Shown here: positions 1 to 8,800 of the stretch, piece by piece
Numbering within the stretch: position 1 is the first letter of the stretch
Layout: each line of letters starts with the position of its first letter
From: Pseudomonas sp. RIT-PI-AD
GTDB taxonomy: Bacteria; Pseudomonadota; Gammaproteobacteria; Pseudomonadales; Pseudomonadaceae
DNA: 64,000 nucleotides
Direction of reading: 5' to 3'
NCBI RefSeq assembly: GCF_025642785.1
Contig: NZ_JANZKU010000012.1
Coordinates: 1-64,000 of the forward strand
Position numbers and translations under genes: made by a program
The notes under the pieces: generated by a model
The model's input: the letters and a program-made list of their open reading frames with translations, nothing else
What the model was told of the DNA's origin: nothing
The model's database searches: none

Positions 1-271
1 CTGGGCACCGGTCGGCCCCGGCGCCCCTGCGCAGGTGCTGTGCTTCGCCATCGAGGCCGAAGCCGAACCGGAGATCCTCTGCCGCCTGCTCGGGCTGTTC
101 GCCCTGCACCGGGTTCTGCCCCTCGACCTGCAGGTCCGCCGCCAGGCCGATCGCTTGCAGGTCCGCCTGCTGCAGGACGACCTCAGCCGCCACCGCGCCG
201 AGGTGATCGCCGAGAAGATCCGCTCCCTGGTGAACGTCCACGGGGTCGCCGTGCAGGCGTGCGACCGCTGA
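1..271 (+). CDS. ACT-domain (IlvM-like) small protein, 5' end outside window
   Basis: The frame is open from base 2, so the true start lies upstream. The last roughly 85 residues read as a compact beta-alpha-beta ACT-like domain (an IEAEAEPEILCRLLGLFA stretch followed by VRLLQDD and IAEKIRSLVNVHGVAV), the pattern of the small regulatory subunit of acetolactate synthase (IlvM type). No large subunit is adjacent, so a role in branched-chain amino acid synthesis is not supported by context; it may be a free-standing ligand-binding ACT protein. It corresponds in position to PAO1 PA5209, a hypothetical protein. Confidence 0.6.
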   Translation, partial: WAPVGPGAPAQVLCFAIEAEAEPEILCRLLGLFALHRVLPLDLQVRRQADRLQVRLLQDDLSRHRAEVIAEKIRSLVNVHGVAVQACDR

Positions 272-424
272 GGCGCGCCGATCCGGGCATTCGCTGCGGA
301 GCTGGGCGCTGGTTCACGCATTGGGATTTCGACCCGGCGGGCGAATCGGGCATGCTAGGCCCTTTTCGACGCATCGCCACGAGCGGCTAGGCTTCGTCGA
401 ACCATGCCGCTCCGAGGAACCCGC

Positions 425-2209
425 ATGTCCGCATCCGCTTCACCCACCCAGGACCGCTGGCTGGACCTGAACGACGTCCTGCGCGAACTGGTCGCGCAGA
501 ACCGGCTGGCCCAGGAAACCGCCGAACAATGCCTGATGGTCCGCCGCAGCGCGGCCAACGCGCAGATGCATCCGCTCGAATTCCTCGCCGCGCAGCAACT
601 GGACGACCTGCAACGGCCGGGCAAGAAGTTCGACCTGGAGAGCCTCACCCAGTGGCTGGCCGACCTGGCCGGCCAGCCTTACCTGCGCATCGACCCGCTG
701 AAGATCGACGTCGCCGCGATCACTCCCTTGATGTCCTATGCCTTCGCCCAGCGCCACAAGATCCTCGCGGTGGCGATCGACGCCGAACGGGTGACCATCG
801 CCAGCGCACAGCCCTTCGTACACAGCTGGGAAGCCAACCTGACCCACGTCTTGAAGCGCCCGATCAAGCGCGTGGTGGCCAACCCGGTGGACCTGCAACG
901 CTTCACGTTGGAGTTCTACCGGCTGGCCAAGTCGGTCAGCGGCGCCACCGCGGCGGACCAGAAGATCACCGGCGGCGGCAATTTCGAACAGTTGCTCAGC
1001 CTCGGTGCGCAGGACCAGGAGCCGGACGCCAACGACGCGCACATCGTCAACATCGTCGACTGGCTGTTCCAGTACGCCTACCAACAGCGCGCCAGCGACA
1101 TCCACATCGAGCCGCGCCGCGAACAGGGCAGCGTGCGCTTTCGCATCGACGGCGTGTTGCACACCGTCTACCAGTTCCCGCCGCAGGTCACCATGGCCAT
1201 CGTCAGCCGGCTGAAGAGCCTGGGCCGGATGAACGTGGCGGAAAAACGCAAACCCCAGGACGGCCGGATCAAGACCAAGACCCCCGAGGGCGGCGAAGTG
1301 GAACTGCGCCTGTCGACCCTGCCCACCGCCTTCGGCGAGAAGATGGTGATGCGGATCTTCGACCCCGAGGTGCTGCTCAAGAGCTTCGATCAACTGGGCT
1401 TCTCGGCCGACGACCTGCGCCGCTGGCAGGCCATGACCGGGCAGCCCAACGGCATCATCCTGGTCACCGGGCCCACCGGCTCGGGCAAGACCACCACGCT
1501 GTACACCACGCTCAAGCAACTGGCCACCAGCGAAGTGAACCTGTGCACCATCGAAGACCCGATCGAGATGATCGAGCCGGCCTTCAACCAGATGCAGGTG
1601 CAGCACAACATCGACCTGACCTTCGCCAGCGGCGTGCGCGCGCTGATGCGGCAGGACCCGGACATCATCATGGTCGGCGAGATCCGCGACCTGGAAACCG
1701 CCGAGATGGCGATCCAGGCCGCGCTCACCGGGCACCTGGTGCTGACCACCCTGCACACCAACGACGCGCCCAGCGCCATCACCCGCCTGCTGGAGCTCGG
1801 CGTGCCTTACTACCTGCTGCGCGCCACCCTGCTCGGGGTCATGGCGCAGCGCTTGGTGCGCACCCTGTGTCCCCATTGCAAGGCGCCGCTGCAACTGGCG
1901 GAGGAAGACTGGCTCAACCTCACCAAGCCCTGGAACGCGCCCCTGCCGACCGGCGCGCAACGCGCCGTCGGTTGCCTGGAGTGCCGCGACACCGGCTACC
2001 GCGGGCGTGCCGGGGTGTACGAAATTATGGTGCTGTCCGAACAGGTGAAGGCGCACATCAGCGCCGACACCGACCTGGGGGCGCTGCGCCGGCAGGCGTT
2101 CAAGGAGGGCATGCGCAGCCTGCGCCTGTCCGGCGCGCAGAAGGTCGCCAGCGGACTCACCACCATCGAGGAAGTGCTGCGGGTGACGCCCCAGAGCGAG
2201 CAGAAGTGA
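425..2209 (+). CDS. GspE/PilB-type secretion ATPase (orphan)
   Basis: A 594-residue cytoplasmic ATPase of the type II secretion/type IV pilus family. An N-terminal MshEN-like region of about 150 residues precedes the motor domain, which shows Walker A (GPTGSGKTTT), the Asp box and Walker B (IMVGEIRD), the His box (TTLHTNDAP) and a C-terminal tetracysteine zinc site (CPHC ... CLEC). I start it at 425 because GAGGAAC lies 4 bases upstream; an in-frame ATG at 404 has no such site. No pilin, secretin or inner-membrane platform gene is nearby, so its partner machine must be encoded elsewhere. It matches PAO1 PA5210, annotated as a probable secretion pathway ATPase. Confidence 0.92.
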   Translation: MSASASPTQDRWLDLNDVLRELVAQNRLAQETAEQCLMVRRSAANAQMHPLEFLAAQQLDDLQRPGKKFDLESLTQWLADLAGQPYLRIDPLKIDVAAITPLMSYAFAQRHKILAVAIDAERVTIASAQPFVHSWEANLTHVLKRPIKRVVANPVDLQRFTLEFYRLAKSVSGATAADQKITGGGNFEQLLSLGAQDQEPDANDAHIVNIVDWLFQYAYQQRASDIHIEPRREQGSVRFRIDGVLHTVYQFPPQVTMAIVSRLKSLGRMNVAEKRKPQDGRIKTKTPEGGEVELRLSTLPTAFGEKMVMRIFDPEVLLKSFDQLGFSADDLRRWQAMTGQPNGIILVTGPTGSGKTTTLYTTLKQLATSEVNLCTIEDPIEMIEPAFNQMQVQHNIDLTFASGVRALMRQDPDIIMVGEIRDLETAEMAIQAALTGHLVLTTLHTNDAPSAITRLLELGVPYYLLRATLLGVMAQRLVRTLCPHCKAPLQLAEEDWLNLTKPWNAPLPTGAQRAVGCLECRDTGYRGRAGVYEIMVLSEQVKAHISADTDLGALRRQAFKEGMRSLRLSGAQKVASGLTTIEEVLRVTPQSEQK

Positions 2210-2462
2210 GTCGGCGCGCCTGACCGGCCGGCCCGACGGCGACCGGGCAGTGAGCAAATCTGGCGATCACAGCACGGACCGTCGCCTCGTGCGCGGCTAA
2301 AATCGCCGCCGCCCGCGCGTCCGGCCCACGAAAAGTCGCACGCCGGGCCGCCGGGCGGGCCCAGGCCGTCCACCCGCGACAACAAGAACCGCTATTCCGC
2401 AGCCTGCCGGCGCATTCGTGCAAGCGCCGGCGCTTCGTCGGTAAAAGGAAGAACTGAACATC

Positions 2463-2723
2463 ATGTGGGAGTATCTGCATCACCTGTCCTTCTGGGACTG
2501 GCTCGCCTTCGGCACCCTGCTGCTGATCCTGGAAGTCTTCGGCGCCGGCGGTTACCTGCTGTGGAGCGGCGTGGCGGCCGCGGTGGTCGGCCTGTTCGCC
2601 CATCTGACGCCGGGCCTGCACTGGAGCCTGCAATTCATCCTGTTCGCCGCGCTGAGCCTGGCGACGGCCATCTGGTGGCGCCGCCGGCACCGCGCCGGCG
2701 CCTCGCGAAACGGCGAGCGCTAG
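2463..2723 (+). CDS. short NfeD-like two-TM membrane protein
   Basis: An 86-residue protein with two hydrophobic segments (about residues 14-48 and 55-70) and a basic tail (WWRRRHR). The layout matches the membrane part of short NfeD/YbbK proteins, which usually sit beside an SPFH/stomatin-like gene and carry a C-terminal OB fold. Here the OB fold and the SPFH partner are both absent. A purine-rich AAAAGGAAGAA stretch precedes the start. Function unknown; probably inner membrane. Confidence 0.65.
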   Translation: MWEYLHHLSFWDWLAFGTLLLILEVFGAGGYLLWSGVAAAVVGLFAHLTPGLHWSLQFILFAALSLATAIWWRRRHRAGASRNGER

Positions 2724-2825
2724 AGCGCCGCCCCGACGACGCCCAGGGTCGTTCCGCCTCCAGGCATTGAACTCAGACGACGCCCGCGCTTTCTACTGGC
2801 ATATCCCTCCCTCGGAGTAACCACC

Positions 2826-3143
2826 ATGCGCTTGAAATACGCCGTCGCCAGTTTCACCCTGTTGTGCCTGCCCGTTGGCTCGGCCATGGCCGACAGTTTT
2901 TGGCGCGACATCATCTCCTCGGGCGCCACCACCGCGTCCACCTACGTCACCTTCAAGGATCACAAGCTGATCCTCGCCGCCCAGGACGACGCCGGCAGCT
3001 TCATCGCCAGCGACGGCGCCATTCGCGGCCCTTACCTGGAAGCGGCGATGGACCGCGTGCGCCACGACAACCCCGGCCTCGACGTCAGCGACCAGGAACT
3101 GGCCCAGGCCATCCTGGTCGCCGAGGACCAACCGGCGCGCTGA
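2826..3143 (+). CDS. DUF2388 family exported protein
   Basis: A 105-residue protein with a clear signal peptide (hydrophobic core FTLLCLPVGSAMA, cleavage near residue 22) and a mature domain of about 80 residues with the FWRDIISSGATTAST start and the DDAGSFIASDGAIRGPYLE block typical of the Pseudomonas DUF2388 family. CTCGGAGTAACC before the ATG supplies a ribosome binding site. The family is periplasmic or secreted and has no established function. Position agrees with PAO1 PA5212. Confidence 0.8.
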   Translation: MRLKYAVASFTLLCLPVGSAMADSFWRDIISSGATTASTYVTFKDHKLILAAQDDAGSFIASDGAIRGPYLEAAMDRVRHDNPGLDVSDQELAQAILVAEDQPAR

Positions 3144-3199
3144 ACCCCTCGCGCAGCCGCGCCCCGCCCACGAGGAACGCCCAGCCGTTCCTTTTTCGT

Positions 3200-4201
3200 T
3201 CAAGGCACGGCGTCGGCCTGCAAGGCGCGCAGCAGGTCCGCCCCCAACGCGGGGCGGAAATGGTGCCAGTCGAGCCAGTCCGCGCGGTCGATGCCGCCGC
3301 TCTCCAGCCCCTTGCGGGTGTAGGGCGTGGCCAGGTCGCGAAACTCCAGGCGACAGCCCGGGAACAGCCGCTGGTAATCCCGCAGCGTGCGCCGGCTGGC
3401 GCCCGCGGCCCGGCGCTGGGCGTCCAACAGCGCCGGTAGAAATGCCGGGGAGGCGTATACCGGCAGGCTGAACAGCCGCAGGCGCTGGGCATGGCGCGCG
3501 CAGGCCGGCGCCAGCGCTTGCACCAGTTGGCCGAGGGCGCGCTGCTGCGCGGCCAGTTGGGCGGGGCTTCGCAGGGCGGCGATCAGCTTGGCGACCTCGG
3601 CATCCTCATGCCCCCACTGCCCAGGATGCACTTCCGAGGCGCAGGCGCCGCTGCTCGCGGGCTCGCGCCGGGTCGGGTACCGGCTGCGCCAGAGCGTGGC
3701 CAGGGAGACCCGCGTGGCCTCCCAGCCGAACAGCTCGCGCCACAGCGGCGCGCCGCTGGCGGGAACCGGCGTGACGGTGTTCGCATCGGCCATGCCCAGT
3801 TCGATCGACAGCGTCCTTGGCCGCGGCGTGGCCGCCAGGACGGGCGCCAGGGCACCGACCTCCGCCAGGCTCAAGCGCAGCAACGCCAGACGCCGCAACC
3901 GCGGCAAGGCGCAGGTCTCCATGCCGAACAGCACGTGGGAGGTGCCGATCAGCAGGTCCTGGTCGCCGGCGTGCTGGGCCTGGCGCGTCAGCCAGCGCAA
4001 CTGCGCGGCGCGCTCGGAGGCGTAGAAGGTCGCGGATGGCGTGTCGTTGAAACCCGGACGCAGCGGCTGGTCGAAGCGGCCGAAGGGGTTCGCCAGGCCG
4101 TTCAGGGTCGCCAGGGCGGCGAGGCCGATACCCAGGGTGGCGAGCAGGGCGCAGACGAAGCGCCAAGCCTGCCGCCGCTCCCGGGCTTCACAGGCGCGCA
4201 T
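3200..4201 (-). CDS. membrane-anchored SGNH-like protein (DltD/AlgJ-like role)
   Basis: A 333-residue protein with one N-terminal membrane anchor (about residues 13-36) and a periplasmic domain. Residues 84-88 (LIGTS) give the GxS nucleophile block with Ser88, and D311-W-H-H314 near the C-terminus fits the DxxH catalytic pair of SGNH hydrolases and acyltransferases. Its start overlaps the end of the MBOAT gene by 14 bases, so the two are probably translationally coupled. MBOAT/SGNH pairs (DltB/DltD, AlgI/AlgJ) acylate envelope polymers; by analogy this would act outside the membrane on the acceptor. Overall similarity to named families is low, so the specific reaction is inference. Confidence 0.6.
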   Translation of the reverse strand: MRACEARERRQAWRFVCALLATLGIGLAALATLNGLANPFGRFDQPLRPGFNDTPSATFYASERAAQLRWLTRQAQHAGDQDLLIGTSHVLFGMETCALPRLRRLALLRLSLAEVGALAPVLAATPRPRTLSIELGMADANTVTPVPASGAPLWRELFGWEATRVSLATLWRSRYPTRREPASSGACASEVHPGQWGHEDAEVAKLIAALRSPAQLAAQQRALGQLVQALAPACARHAQRLRLFSLPVYASPAFLPALLDAQRRAAGASRRTLRDYQRLFPGCRLEFRDLATPYTRKGLESGGIDRADWLDWHHFRPALGADLLRALQADAVP

Positions 4202-5735
4202 AGATGAAGCCCTGGCCCGCCCTTTCGCCCAGCAGCAGGGTCAACAGCACGACGCCGCCGATGGCCACGCCCCAGCGCAACGACGGCCGCCAGCCCAGGG
4301 CGCCCGCGCAGATCCCCTCCTGGGGTGCGACGTAGCCGAAGCGCTGCACGGTGTTGCGCGTAGCGAAGACCAGCAGGGTGCCCAGCCCCAGCAGCAGGAC
4401 ATCCAGGCCACGATAAGCCGGCAGATGGGGAAAGAAGCCGTCGGCGGCGATCCAGCCCCCCAGCCCGGCCGGCAGCAGGTGGGCGTAGGCCGGCGACAGG
4501 CTCAGCGACCCCAGGTCCAGCAGGCTGCCGAGCACCCTGGCCAGGCTGTCCAGGCTGTCCGCGCGGCTGAACAGCCCCAGGACGCTCAGGGTGAGCAACA
4601 GCAGGAAGCGCGCGGTCAGGCGCCACGCGCGCCGCCGCCAGCCGCTGGGTGCCAGCCGGGCGGACGCGGGCAGCAGCCCGGGCAGTTGCGACAGGACCAT
4701 CAGCACCCCGCTGGCCAGGCCGCCCAGCAGCAACGCCAGCGAGGCGCCATGCCATGCACCGAGCAGCCCCATGCTGCACAGGGTGGCGATCGCCCAGGCC
4801 CAGAGCCTGCGCCGTGGCGGATCGCCCAGGGGCCAGCGGCGCACCCAGCGGAACAGCGGCTGGTACAGGTATTCGCGGACCCAGGCCACCAGGGACATGT
4901 GCCAGCGGTCGACGAACTCGCTGGGCGAAGCCGCCTTCAGCGGCGAGTTGAAGTTCACCGGTAGCCACAGGCCGAAACACAGGGCGATGCCCACGGCCAT
5001 GTCCGAGTAGCCGGAGAAGTCGAAGTACAGTTGCAGCATGAAGCCCCAGCAGGCCAGCCAGCTCTCCAGCAATACGGGGCGTTCGCCGCGGGCCAGGGCC
5101 TGGTGGAACAGATCGACGAAATGGCCGATGTGGTCGGCGAAGATCACCTTCTTGCCCAGGCCCAGCAGGAACAGCGAGAGACCCGCCAGCAGCACCTGGG
5201 GCGCGACCGGCGTGCGGCCCAGGGCGGCGATCTGCGGGGCCAGGTCGCGGTAGCGGGAAATCGGCCCGGCCGGCAATTGCGCGAACAGGCCGACGAACAG
5301 CGCATGGCGCAGCGGGTTCAGGCGCAGCGCACCGGGGCGCTGGATATCGAACAGACAGGTGATCTGCTGAAAGCTGTAGAACGACAGCCCCAGGGGCATG
5401 CCGGCGATGAGGAAAGCCCCGGACGAGTGGCTCGATGCCGGCACGACGTATTTGTAAAGGATCAGCGGCAGCAGGTTGACCAGCACGCCCAACCCCACCC
5501 AGAACCGACGCCGCCCCGCATCGACCAATACCTTCCCGCTGATGGCGTAGTTGGCCAGCATCGACGCCAGCAACAGCGGCAGGCTGGCCGGATCGGCCCA
5601 GGCGTAGAACGCCAGCGAAGCCAGCAACAGCAGCGGCGCGGCCAGGGCCGGCAGGCGCCGCGCCGCGACATGGAACGCCACCAGCAGCAGGGGAAGGAAC
5701 GCCAACAGGAACGCGGGGCTATGGAACGCCATCAC
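4188..5735 (-). CDS. MBOAT family O-acyltransferase (AlgI/DltB-like)
   Basis: A 515-residue polytopic inner-membrane protein with about ten hydrophobic segments. It carries the MBOAT signatures: the FDFSGYSDMAVG block at 238-249, RWHMSL with His279, and GAWHGAS with the invariant membrane His329. Members move an acyl group across the membrane from a cytoplasmic donor to an extracytoplasmic acceptor. Here the donor is likely the adjacent acyl carrier protein. The start lies inside the carbamoyltransferase stop region (17-base overlap); a second Met follows immediately. Acceptor and acyl group cannot be read from sequence. Confidence 0.88.
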   Translation of the reverse strand: MMAFHSPAFLLAFLPLLLVAFHVAARRLPALAAPLLLLASLAFYAWADPASLPLLLASMLANYAISGKVLVDAGRRRFWVGLGVLVNLLPLILYKYVVPASSHSSGAFLIAGMPLGLSFYSFQQITCLFDIQRPGALRLNPLRHALFVGLFAQLPAGPISRYRDLAPQIAALGRTPVAPQVLLAGLSLFLLGLGKKVIFADHIGHFVDLFHQALARGERPVLLESWLACWGFMLQLYFDFSGYSDMAVGIALCFGLWLPVNFNSPLKAASPSEFVDRWHMSLVAWVREYLYQPLFRWVRRWPLGDPPRRRLWAWAIATLCSMGLLGAWHGASLALLLGGLASGVLMVLSQLPGLLPASARLAPSGWRRRAWRLTARFLLLLTLSVLGLFSRADSLDSLARVLGSLLDLGSLSLSPAYAHLLPAGLGGWIAADGFFPHLPAYRGLDVLLLGLGTLLVFATRNTVQRFGYVAPQEGICAGALGWRPSLRWGVAIGGVVLLTLLLGERAGQGFIYARL

Positions 5736-7422
5736 CCCGGTCCTTTTCCACCAACAGGTCGTCGAGCAGTACGCCGTCCAGGCCGGTGGTGGCCAGCACC
5801 GCCATGGCGTCCTGCACCGAATGGACGATGGGCTTGCCCATGACGTTGAAACTCGTGTTCAGCAGGATCGGCACGCCGCTGCACGCCTCGAAGGCTTCGA
5901 GCAGGTCGTGCAGCCAGGGCTCGCTGGCCGGCTCGACGGTCTGCAGGCGCCCGGTGCCGTCCTCATGGACCACCGCCGGCACCGCGGCACGCCGGTTCTC
6001 CCGCCAGGGCAGGGTGAAGCTCATGTAGGGCGAGGGCTGCGCCCGCAGGAACCACTCGCCTGCCCGGGCCGCCGGCAGCATCGGCGCGAACGGGCGATAG
6101 GGCTCGCGGCCCTTCACCTCCCGGTTCAGGCGATCCTTCATACCCGCCGGACGCGGATCGGCGAGGATCGAACGGTGCCCGAGGGCGCGCGGCCCGTATT
6201 CGGCGGCGCCGCGCATCACGCCGACGATGCGGCCGCGGGCCAGGACCTCCGCCAGGCGCCGCGCCGAATCGCCCGCGAGATCGCTCACCCGGAAGCCGCC
6301 CGCGTTGCGCGCCACCGCCTGGATCGTCCGCGAATCCGGCGAGGAGCCGAGGAAGGGATCGCCGGCCGCTCGCGCGCGGGAGCGGGGCAAGGGCTGCCCG
6401 GGATGATCCTGCATCCAGGCCAGCAGCGCCGCGCCGACCGCGTTGCCGTCGTCACCCGGCGCGCTGGGCACGTGCACGGCGGCGAAGGCGTGGCGGCCGA
6501 GCAAGGTGCCGTTGTAGGACGAGTTCAGCGCGCAGCCGCCGGTGAGCACCAGGTTCTCGCCCTCGGTCGCGGTGCAGGCGGACAGCACCGCGTCGGCGAA
6601 GGCGCCATACGCCGCCTGCCCGCTGGCGGCCAGGTCGGCGGCCTGCATCAGCGGTGCGGACGGATCGCGCCGGTGCGCCGCCAGGCGAGCCTGGACCGCC
6701 CGCAGCACCGTCTCGTCGGCCAGCAGCGGCCGTCCGTTCTCGATGGTCAGCAGCCGTGCCATCGCACCGGTCAGGTCCTCGCGGGGCTGTCCGAAGGCCG
6801 CCAGCCCCATGACCTTCCACTCTTCCCCGGCCTTCCAGTCGAAACCGCACAGACCGGTCAGCCAACTGTAGAAGGACCCCAGGCTGCCCGGACCCCAGGA
6901 GCGCCACAGGCGCTTGAAGCGGCCGTCGCGGAAGCGGTAGAGGCTCACCGCGCCGACGTCGCCCTCGCCATCCAGCACCAGGCACAGGGCCTGGTCGAAG
7001 GGCGCGCCGTGGCAGGCGTAGGCGGCGTGGCACAGGTGGTGCTCGTAGTTCCGCCGATCCGGAACCGCCGCCAGGCCGAGGTGGCGGGCCAGCGAATCGC
7101 CAGCATCGGCGAAGGCGCGCTTCTGCTGGTTGCACAGCCAGGCGATCTCCGCCACCGGGATCAGGGTGTCCATCAGGCGCAGTTGCTCGTGCGCCTTCTG
7201 CCGCGCCCAACTGGTGGCGACGACGAATTCGGCGTCCGGTTCGCAATGCGCCGCCAGCATGCCGGCCAGGTGGTAGGGATGATCCGGCGCCGCGCCCCAG
7301 GCGCGCTTGTCCTGCAGGAAGCGTTCGGTGGCCTCGGCGAACAGCACCCGGCCGCGCTCGTCGACCAAAGCCATGGCGGGGTCGTGCCCGGAGGTCGACA
7401 GGCCCAGGTAATAGCGCGTCAC
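5719..7422 (-). CDS. O-carbamoyltransferase (NodU/CmcH/TobZ family)
   Basis: A 567-residue two-domain enzyme. The N-terminal Kae1-like part has the HHLCHAAY metal-binding block (H128, H132), LDGEGD at 150-155 and GGCALN at 295-300; the C-terminal YrdC-like part has YGPRALGHRSIL (409-420) and a late LLNTSFN block. These are the diagnostic motifs of enzymes that convert carbamoyl phosphate and ATP to carbamoyl-adenylate and pass the carbamoyl group to a hydroxyl. The gene overlaps the ACP stop by 4 bases. In this operon a hydroxyl created or carried on the acyl-ACP, or on the polymer acceptor, is the probable substrate. Confidence 0.9.
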   Translation of the reverse strand: MTRYYLGLSTSGHDPAMALVDERGRVLFAEATERFLQDKRAWGAAPDHPYHLAGMLAAHCEPDAEFVVATSWARQKAHEQLRLMDTLIPVAEIAWLCNQQKRAFADAGDSLARHLGLAAVPDRRNYEHHLCHAAYACHGAPFDQALCLVLDGEGDVGAVSLYRFRDGRFKRLWRSWGPGSLGSFYSWLTGLCGFDWKAGEEWKVMGLAAFGQPREDLTGAMARLLTIENGRPLLADETVLRAVQARLAAHRRDPSAPLMQAADLAASGQAAYGAFADAVLSACTATEGENLVLTGGCALNSSYNGTLLGRHAFAAVHVPSAPGDDGNAVGAALLAWMQDHPGQPLPRSRARAAGDPFLGSSPDSRTIQAVARNAGGFRVSDLAGDSARRLAEVLARGRIVGVMRGAAEYGPRALGHRSILADPRPAGMKDRLNREVKGREPYRPFAPMLPAARAGEWFLRAQPSPYMSFTLPWRENRRAAVPAVVHEDGTGRLQTVEPASEPWLHDLLEAFEACSGVPILLNTSFNVMGKPIVHSVQDAMAVLATTGLDGVLLDDLLVEKDRGDGVP

Positions 7423-7670
7423 GGCCGCCCCAGCAATTCCAGCAGGCGATCCGCCACCCCGTCCACGGTGCGGTATTCGAACATCATGATGGGATCGACC
7501 TCGATGTCGTAGTAGTCCTCGATTTCTCCGCTGATGATCACCACATCGATGGACTTGACCCCGATTTCGGACAGGACGGTGTCGTTGCCCAGACGTTCCT
7601 CGGGAATCCGGGTGCGCTGGATGATGCGGCTGCGCAGAAAGGCGACGATCTCTTCGCGGTCGACAGGCAT
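7419..7670 (-). CDS. acyl carrier protein
   Basis: An 83-residue acidic protein with the four-helix carrier pattern. Ser40 in the GVKSIDVV block sits where the phosphopantetheine Ser of the usual GxDSL motif is, with Lys replacing Asp and Ile replacing Leu. The helix III region EVDPIMMFEYRTVDGVAD is typical of carrier proteins in small biosynthetic operons. The ATG is 11 bases from the P450 stop with GAGAGAAC upstream. It should be loaded by the AMP ligase of the same operon and present the acyl chain to the P450, carbamoyltransferase or MBOAT enzyme. A dedicated holo-ACP synthase is not encoded nearby. Confidence 0.88.
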   Translation of the reverse strand: MPVDREEIVAFLRSRIIQRTRIPEERLGNDTVLSEIGVKSIDVVIISGEIEDYYDIEVDPIMMFEYRTVDGVADRLLELLGRP

Positions 7671-7681
7671 GTAACGTTCTC

Positions 7682-8800
7682 TCAGGGGTGGAGGGTGCAG
7701 GGCAGCGAGACCGGCGCGCGCACGAAGGTGGTCTCGAGCCACTGCGGTTGGTCGATATCCAGGCGCAGTTGCGGGTAGCGGGCGAACAGGCGCGGCAGCG
7801 CCGTCCTGATCACCATCCGCCCGTAGGCCGCGCCCGGACACTTGTGGATGCCCGTGCCGAAACTCAGGTGGGCCACCGAGGCTTCGCCGCCCTCTTCCCA
7901 CGGGAACGCATCGGGGTCGCGGTTGATCGAGGGCAGGTGCATGTGTACGTGGTCGCCGGCGCGGAACGGACAGCCGCCGATCCGCCGGTCCTCGGTGGCC
8001 ACGCGGTCGATGAACTGCGGCGACGCATGCAGGCGCAGCAAGGTCTCGAGGTGGCGCGCGACCCAGGCTGGGTCGGCCGCCTGCACGCGCGCTGCGGCCG
8101 GCGCCTGCAACAGGTGCAGGAGGATGTTGCCCAGGGTCTGCGAAGTGGTCTGGCCGGCGACCAGCAGGGTCGCGGTCAGCGCGATGGCATCGGCGCGATC
8201 GAAATCCGCCGACAGCCGCTCCATCACCTGGGCCAGGAAGGGCGCCGGGCACCCCGCGGTATACACCGGCTCGGTGCGGTCGAGACGCAGCAGGATAGCT
8301 TCGATGGTCGCCTGCAGGCGGGTCATGCTGCGCAACGACTGCATCGGTTCGAGCAGGCGGCGGGTCTCGCGGGACCACTCGGTGAGCTTCGGCGCGTCGC
8401 CGGGATGCATGCCCAGCACCGCGACCATCGCGGTCTGGAACAGGGGTTCGACGAAATCGCCCATCAGGTCCGGCCGTTCGACGCGGGCGAGCGCGTCGAG
8501 GGTGCTGTCGACGATCGACTCGACGCACCCTTGCCAGGGCCTTATCCGGTTGGCCCCGAAGAAGCCGGAGGCCAGGTTATGCAGCTTGAGATGGCGCGTC
8601 CCGCTGAGGAAGAACGGAATGTTCCGCGCCAGGTGCTCCAGCACGCGCAGGTCGCACCCCGACTGCTCCTGCAGGGTCCGCAGGTAGCCGGCCAGGTCGA
8701 TGGGCCGGAAGCTCGGGTCGCGCAGCACCGCGCGACAGGTCGCATGCTCGCCCAGCCGGACGAATCCGTGGCGGACGGCCGTCGCGGGGGCCTCGCTCAC
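7682..8800 (-). CDS. cytochrome P450 with degenerate E-R-R triad
   Basis: A soluble 372-residue P450, short for the bacterial class (about 400). The haem loop FGTGIHKCPG gives the axial Cys321. Helix I reads AGQTTS (215-220), with Gln/Thr where Glu or Asp-Thr is usual. The K-helix reads L-E-T-L-L-R, so Glu252 and Arg256 are four apart and the canonical ExxR is lost, and the meander between NRDP and the haem loop is shortened with no FDxxR Arg. The GTG start overlaps the ligase stop (GTGA). It probably hydroxylates the ACP-bound acyl chain; no ferredoxin or reductase is in the operon. Confidence 0.88.
   Translation of the reverse strand: MSEAPATAVRHGFVRLGEHATCRAVLRDPSFRPIDLAGYLRTLQEQSGCDLRVLEHLARNIPFFLSGTRHLKLHNLASGFFGANRIRPWQGCVESIVDSTLDALARVERPDLMGDFVEPLFQTAMVAVLGMHPGDAPKLTEWSRETRRLLEPMQSLRSMTRLQATIEAILLRLDRTEPVYTAGCPAPFLAQVMERLSADFDRADAIALTATLLVAGQTTSQTLGNILLHLLQAPAAARVQAADPAWVARHLETLLRLHASPQFIDRVATEDRRIGGCPFRAGDHVHMHLPSINRDPDAFPWEEGGEASVAHLSFGTGIHKCPGAAYGRMVIRTALPRLFARYPQLRLDIDQPQWLETTFVRAPVSLPCTLHP

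Noticed and set aside
440-2257. Long minus-strand open frame opposite the GspE-type ATPase
   Set aside because: Antisense to a gene with full motifs; the translation is Gln/Val/Arg-rich low-information sequence typical of shadow frames in GC-rich DNA.
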